From contig NC_052112.1 of NCBI RefSeq assembly GCF_012273895.1, positions 3,968,001-4,032,000 of the forward strand: a DNA stretch of 64,000 nt, in the 5' to 3' direction. A program made the translations under genes and the position numbers. The DNA comes from Zerene cesonia. Its lineage: Eukaryota; Arthropoda; Insecta; Lepidoptera; Pieridae. Numbering within the stretch: position 1 is the first letter of the stretch; the number at the start of each line of letters is the position of its first letter. Positions 59,805-64,000 of the stretch are shown in pieces. Under the pieces are notes generated by a model. That model was not told where the DNA came from. It was given only the letters and a program-made list of their open reading frames with translations, and ran no database searches.

Positions 59805-62800
59805 CTGAAAAAAGTAAAATTACTTATAAAAAATATATCTCTTTATTTCGGTTCAATAAAAGATTAAGATCTTTTAATGATTACATCTTAATAGTAATCT
59901 GTCTGGTAAATAGATATCAAAATATAAATTCGACTGTGGCAACTAATCAGTGTGAATCAGCAGATTTCATACTACAACCATCAGACTCCCTTCTTCAGCG
60001 CCAGATTTTTGTGAACTTTATTCAATCGAATCATCTAAATATAATATATAATAATTAATAACTCAAAGTGACTGAATGGCATAGTGATCTATCAACGCAC
60101 AGACTGAACTGGACGGATCGGACTGGATTTTGGCATGTAGATAGATGTTACGACGTAGGCATCCATTGAGAAAGGATTTTGATAACTTCCACCCCCAAGG
60201 GGATAAAATAGGGGATGAAAGATCGTGTAAATGGTGTGGAAGTACCATGAAAATTTATTAAAACTGCGCAGGCGAAGCTGCGGGCAACAGCTACTGTGGG
60301 CAACAGCTACTTAGCGCTAACAATATGTAAATTAATTATAACAAATGTCCAATGCATTCGAGAGTTACCTTCATCGGATCCTGTGTACCGGCTCGTTGCG
60401 AGAGCGCGAGGCAGTGGTCGAGGCTGGAGCCGCGCGGCAGCACGCGCGCCTCAACCGGCTGCACGCGCCCCGCGCCCGCCGCGCCCAGCCCCGCGCCCGG
60501 CACGTAGCCCATCGCCAGCATTAGTTTCGACCCTATGCCCTGTGGCATAAAGCTTATATTGCATTGCGAGGCAAGGATAGCACTTCCTTGAGTTTATTTT
60601 CGATTTAAGCTTATAGGCATTTTTTATATCGTACTATAATTGAATATTTATTTAAAAAAAATGTTTTTTGGTGTACAGTGGTGGCTCAGTGGTTAAGACT
60701 TCTAACTAAAGAAAGTGCAAGAAAGAAATAGATTTTTTTTAATTTTTCTGTACATTTTTCATATCACCTTTGCTCGAAAAGGTAGAGGAAACCTTGGTGA
60801 GGAAACTTGGCATGATAGAAGCATGATAAAGTGGGAACATATAAGGGCCGATGTTGTTGATGAATTCACTTTTTAACACTATCTTTTAATATGTTTATAT
60901 ACAAATGTTTGCAAGTTCAACTGCCCGTTGTAAAAGCCTATTTGGAAATAATTGATGTATAAAAAACAATACATACTCACTCTAGTGTGCTTCTCCCACT
61001 CTCCCATGGCAGGAGCATTATTCTGCAGACTCTTATCAAGAATCAACGCCTGATCCATATCTGGTCGAGCAACCTTCATTTCTGGGTACTCTGTGTCACT
61101 GATACTATCATCTGAGTCACTGCTATCATCATCATCATCTAAAAAAATATCAAGTTAATTATTTTATAGCCTCATTATAACAAAAATGTGGATAAAGAAG
61201 AAAACACTCACTGTTTAATGGAAACAGCTCTTCAAAGTGCACATGATATTCTTCTACTGCTGATTTTCTCTTCTCCCCCGTTTTCACTCCTTGCTCTAAC
61301 TTTGCGACACACAATCTATTCTCTAGATCAACGCTGGTTACCACAGCTCTATGCCATAAATGATATTTTTCTGTGGACTTTTTTGCTATGCTTACATCCT
61401 GCATTAAGGAAGGAAATACATTTAAGGCTTTGTAATGGTATTTATATTTATATGTTGAATAATTATTTTCAACAAAAAACTATCAAATTGTTAGAACATG
61501 ACCACTTTTTTTTAGCGAAGTGCTTGACTGCCATCTCGCCTGCTGGTAAGCGTAGATGTAGTCTAGGATGGAGCGCACTTCCCTAGAAGGTACCTGTTCA
61601 CTCTACCTTTATAAAAATAATACATAAACTAGTAAAAAGTTACGAGGTAACATAAAAAAATAAAGTCAACTGAATTTATAACGTCCTGCTTTTACAAAGT
61701 CAGTTGATAATTAATAGCTTCGAATTTACAAACTATAGCACAAACTAATAAGTTTAAAAATATTACTTAATTACTGCTTAATTTTAAAGGATAGTTTTAA
61801 CTGTATACCTACATACATTCAAAATTTAGTTAGTGATTAGTAGCTTAGTCTCATACATACCTCATCATCAGGTGCTTTAAGCTTCAACAATATTCTACTT
61901 CCTGCTTTGAGTGTATCATATTTGGGTTCTATGGCTTCTTTTAATTCTGACAATTGTACTAGGGCACCATGGGAATATCTACAATAATATTTATTAATTA
62001 ATTGTGATTAAATTCCACAAGAAATTAATGCAATAAAAGTATAAAACGGAAACAATGAACTATACTTCACTATGATTATAAATATATCAATTGGTAATTA
62101 AGTGATAATATTTAGAGGTATCATAGATATTTACACAAAACTCACCTACATTTTTCATCATCAAACTTGCATTCACCATTTAAAAAAAATGGACATGGTA
62201 ACATTTCTGTATGAGTGGGGTGTGTAAATAAAACTCGTACCTAAAATGATTTGTTGTATAAGAAATTAAATACACATAATGACTTGTTAATGTAAAACCC
62301 CCTAAGGACTACCTATTATACTATACTAGCTGCCCCACACGGTTTCATTAGTGTAAGTCCGTATCCCGTAGGAATACTAGGATTGGGAAATTGCCTATAT
62401 GTTATTCCAGTTGTCCAGCTGTCTACGTAACCGTCTCCATATTTCATTGCAATCAGTTCAGTAGTTTTTGCGTGATAGAGTAACAAGCACACATCCTTAC
62501 AAACCTTCGCATTTATAATATTAGCAGGATTTAATACACACTATTATACAAAAAAAATTCAAGTAAATATACCTGTAAATCATTAAACCTGTCTTCATCT
62601 TGCCTAGGGACCACCGCACTAACCATTGCATTGTGTAGGCTTGGTTGCCCTCCCCATGAATGCTGGTGGTAAACTGCACACTTCATACCAAGAAGAGAGG
62701 CTAACTCATCCTGAAATTAAATGTGTGTTTGTTGCTTACAATATTTTTTTAACCAGCCAATAACATGAAAGTACAAGTTCACAGATTCTAAATGCAACAT

Positions 62801-64000
62801 TGATAACATAGGCAAACTTTAAAATAACAATTTTACTATCATACATCCCATCTTTCCCATAGAGTGCCCATAATCAGTCTGATACATTATAATACAAGCC
62901 ATTTTTTTCCATATCCAAATATTGCAATGTCATAAACTTAATACATATAAATTATGTATCCAAGATGGATTTCTAAACTACTTAACAGATTTTAATCAAA
63001 TCTGCACATTATGTGCTGTCTGATCCAACTTAAAGGATTGGAGTTTTCTTATTTCAATTAAGGCAAATAACTAACCGGGCAGAACCAGGTGTGCAGATAG
63101 TATTTTATAAATTTATTACCCATTTTTTTCTTTTTTTTTTTAATGTCATAACGGGCAGCTGAGCTGGTGGTTCGCCTGATGGTAAGCGATCACCACCGCC
63201 CATAAACAAAGGTAGTAGCTCTGTGAATGCGCTGCCCACTTTTATGGGGTAAGGGAAAAGGAAAGGATTAACGACTGGAAAGAAGGAATGGACTAGGACG
63301 GGTGAGGAAAAGGAAACGGGCCTCCGGCTCCATTCCGCTTCTTCCTTTATATAATTAGCATACTTTACCTCTATGTCACTGTCTTCATTTTGGCTATTCT
63401 CTGTTGATTTTTCAAGTGTTTCTTGACATTTATCTTTTTCATAAGCTCCACTCTGTGCCATTTCTTGCTGTTTAATGGGATAAAAATTGTTAATCAACAG
63501 AAAAATTTAAAATGTCATATTAGGGGTATCTTAAGTTGGAACTTTTATACCATAAATAGAGCATATTCGCTGTCCAATTCATTCTGACTATCGTCATTTT
63601 GAAGTTGTAGGGAATCCTCTTCAGCTTCTTGTTGACATTGAGCATTCAAACTTTCTTCGGTTAAATCAATTAGTTGCTGCAATTCAGCTTCTAATTCTAA
63701 TAAAGAATTGCGCTCTTCTGGATTTTTGTTTGTTTCAAGGCTTTGCTTCACTATCAGCAACTAAAATACCGAACTTTTAATAAAAATAATATCTACTTTT
63801 GTTACTATAAATATATGACCGATTGTCGTGGCTAAATTGTGTTATTTAAATTTATTTAATGTATAATAATGACCATTTGTGTCTACGTAAGATTTCAGTA
63901 AACCAGATTATAATTTCCAGTACAAAAGTTTGTGTATTTTTATTATTACAATATACTTGACTTACTTGATTTTTATATTGGATAATTGAGTCTGACAAAT
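59385..64000 (-). CDS. ZGPAT: ZGPAT: CCCH zinc finger and G-patch protein, ten exons (5' end off the window)
   Basis: Ten exons from 64000 leftwards splice into one open frame of 542 codons plus stop; only the first few codons are missing. Order (numbered from the first complete codon here): N-terminal coiled coil about 10-60, CCCH finger with Cys176, Cys184, Cys191 and His195, Tudor-like region about 205-290, acidic Asp/Ser linker about 294-315, G-patch about 345-385, charged C-terminal coiled coil 404-542. This is the exact architecture of ZGPAT (ZIP). The vertebrate protein is a nuclear repressor that recruits NuRD, and G-patch proteins of this kind bind DEAH helicases such as DHX15. Only the G-patch exon is GC-rich. 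It is convergent with raw. Confidence 0.9.
60075..60310 (+). repeat. Interspersed repeat in ZGPAT intron 9
   Basis: Contains TGGCATGTAGATAGATGTTA, CGACGTAGGCATCC and GGGGATAAAATAGGGGATGA, ending GCGAAGCTGCGGGCAACAGC: a 3'-end pattern I recognise from many lepidopteran introns. The last 18 bases (GGGCAACAGCTACT) are tandemly duplicated. Confidence 0.6.
60369..60539 (-). CDS. ZGPAT: ZGPAT exon 9: G-patch
   Basis: Fifty-seven codons, phase 0 (CCACAG, AAG|GTAACT). [20 protein letters not shown] then [14 protein letters not shown] is a full G-patch with the Gly spacing and hydrophobic LMLAMGY core. The extension [16 protein letters not shown] follows. Much more GC-rich than the other exons of this gene. 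Confidence 0.9.
60672..60872 (+). repeat. SINE-like repeat with A box only
   Basis: A polymerase III A box (TGGCTCAGTGG, 60682-60692) heads a body shared with 27955-28115. No B box is found, so part of the head is deleted. Lies in ZGPAT intron 8. Confidence 0.6.
60981..61138 (-). CDS. ZGPAT: ZGPAT exon 8: acidic linker and lead-in to the G-patch
   Basis: Takes one base from exon 7 and reads [20 protein letters not shown], then [20 protein letters not shown] and GEWEKHTR at [20 protein letters not shown] is the usual start of the ZGPAT G-patch. Confidence 0.88.
61212..61398 (-). CDS. ZGPAT: ZGPAT exon 7: Tudor-like region
   Basis: A 187-base exon (ATGCAG, AACA|GTGAGT) coding [20 protein letters not shown], then [15 protein letters not shown] and [24 protein letters not shown] is the Tudor/SH3-like barrel pattern of ZGPAT. 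Confidence 0.88.
61505..61615 (+). repeat. Interspersed repeat fragment
   Basis: Pattern CTTGACTGCCATCTCGCCTG, CTGGTAAGCG, GATGTAGTCTAGGATGGAGC and TACCTGTTCACTCTACCTTT: a common lepidopteran dispersed element. In ZGPAT intron 6. Confidence 0.6.
61861..61978 (-). CDS. ZGPAT: ZGPAT exon 6: end of the CCCH finger
   Basis: Joined AG|A gives R-YSH, completing the zinc finger with its histidine. Then [20 protein letters not shown] and [16 protein letters not shown] at GAG|GTATGT. Confidence 0.88.
62146..62240 (-). CDS. ZGPAT: ZGPAT exon 5: CCCH zinc finger
   Basis: Starts [20 protein letters not shown] and contains [16 protein letters not shown], then two bases at GTAG|GTGAGT. Spacing Cys-X7-Cys-X6-Cys-X3-His across the exon 5/6 junction. 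Confidence 0.92.
62331..62535 (+). repeat. Interspersed repeat, same family and orientation as 6768-6985
   Basis: Opens ACTAGCTGCCCCACACGGTT, GTAAGTCCGTATCCCGTAGG, and ends TTCGCATTTATAATATTAGC. Inserted in ZGPAT intron 4. Confidence 0.7.
62573..62710 (-). CDS. ZGPAT: ZGPAT exon 4
   Basis: Forty-six codons, phase 0 (TTTCAG, CAG|GTATAT): [20 protein letters not shown] then [17 protein letters not shown] and DEDRFNDLQ. The block LxGxKC..yyxxSWG.xxxHNAM is the conserved ZGPAT motif preceding the zinc finger. Confidence 0.9.
62930..63085 (+). repeat. Interspersed repeat, diverged copy of 40441-40655
   Basis: Matches in the middle (TTAACAGATTTTAATCAAAT, TGATCCAACTTAAAGGATTG) and ends ACCGGGCAGAACCAGGTGTG. 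In ZGPAT intron 3. Confidence 0.5.
63110..63345 (-). repeat. SINE-like repeat, inverse of 10715-10925
   Basis: Reads GCTGAGCTGGTGGTTCGCCT and GATGGTAAGCGATCACCACC on the + strand, with GCTGCCCACTTTTATGGGGT and GGAAACGGGCCTCCGG further on. It lies immediately downstream of the exon 3 donor in ZGPAT intron 3, so readthrough would add SINE-encoded residues. Confidence 0.75.
63369..63467 (-). CDS. ZGPAT: ZGPAT exon 3
   Basis: Thirty-three codons, phase 0 (AAACAG, GAG|GTAAAG): [20 protein letters not shown] and [13 protein letters not shown]. Poorly conserved acidic linker; the weakest-supported exon of the chain, but it is needed for no frame correction and has both splice sites. Confidence 0.72.
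63551..63760 (-). CDS. ZGPAT: ZGPAT exon 2: N-terminal coiled coil
   Basis: Seventy codons after [26 protein letters not shown], then [18 protein letters not shown] and [13 protein letters not shown] at ATG|GTATAA. Leu/Glu heptads match the ZGPAT N-terminal helix. The exon opens with TTG, so the start codon is in the preceding exon. Confidence 0.85.
63966..64000 (-). CDS. ZGPAT: ZGPAT exon 1, partial at the window edge
   Basis: Frame [11 protein letters not shown] ends at CAA|GTAAGT in phase 0 and joins exon 2 as QYKNQ-LLIVKQ, the expected N-terminal helix. The initiator ATG lies just beyond position 64000. Confidence 0.75.

Noticed and set aside
59554..60058. Plus-strand frames over ZGPAT exon 10
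   Set aside because: Antisense shadows of the Lys/Glu-rich coiled coil.
1..64000. CRISPR arrays, prophage, insertion sequences or bacterial operons
   Set aside because: None present; intron structure and repeat content are those of an insect nuclear genome.

Overview
This is an AT-rich, intron-rich eukaryotic window and almost certainly comes from a moth or butterfly. The intergenic and intronic DNA carries several short repeat families that I recognise as typical of Lepidoptera. Short GC-rich exons with clean GT/AG junctions sit inside long AT-rich introns. There is no operon structure, no CRISPR array and no convincing tRNA or rRNA gene.

The window is a scaffold of four contigs joined by three runs of exactly 1000 N: A = 1-11054, B = 12055-28607, C = 29608-44135, D = 45136-64000. 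The central observation is that B 12055-21311 is a near-identical reverse-complement copy of D 45136-54648. Both copies hold the same exons of one gene. Reading frames, splice phases and exon content fit best if contig B is an alternative-haplotype contig placed in the wrong position and orientation. Flipped, its unique part (28607 down to 21312) would belong in the gap between C and D and supply two exons missing there.

That gene is an orthologue of insect 'protein raw' (family assignment from the nucleoside 2-deoxyribosyltransferase-like domain). It runs on the + strand: 5' exons in C (36728/36778 and 42052), two exons only in B (26668-26785 and 25665-25747, minus), and the rest in D (47339 to the stop at 56241). 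All junction phases agree. The product is about 759 residues, or about 798 with an optional 39-codon exon, and has two tandem copies of the domain, the second apparently without the usual glutamate. Several candidate alternative first exons have phases matching the exon they would join. A five-copy, 82-88 bp tandem repeat overlaps the raw stop codon.

Convergent with raw, on the minus strand at 59385-64000 (5' end beyond the right edge), lies ZGPAT, a CCCH zinc finger and G-patch protein. I reconstructed it as ten exons and 542 codons in a single open frame. At the left edge, minus strand, is the first coding exon (1819 to about 1010) of an unrecognised Ser/Lys-rich, probably nuclear protein that continues off the window. 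The remaining sequence is AT-rich intron or intergenic DNA with SINE-like and other transposon-derived fragments.
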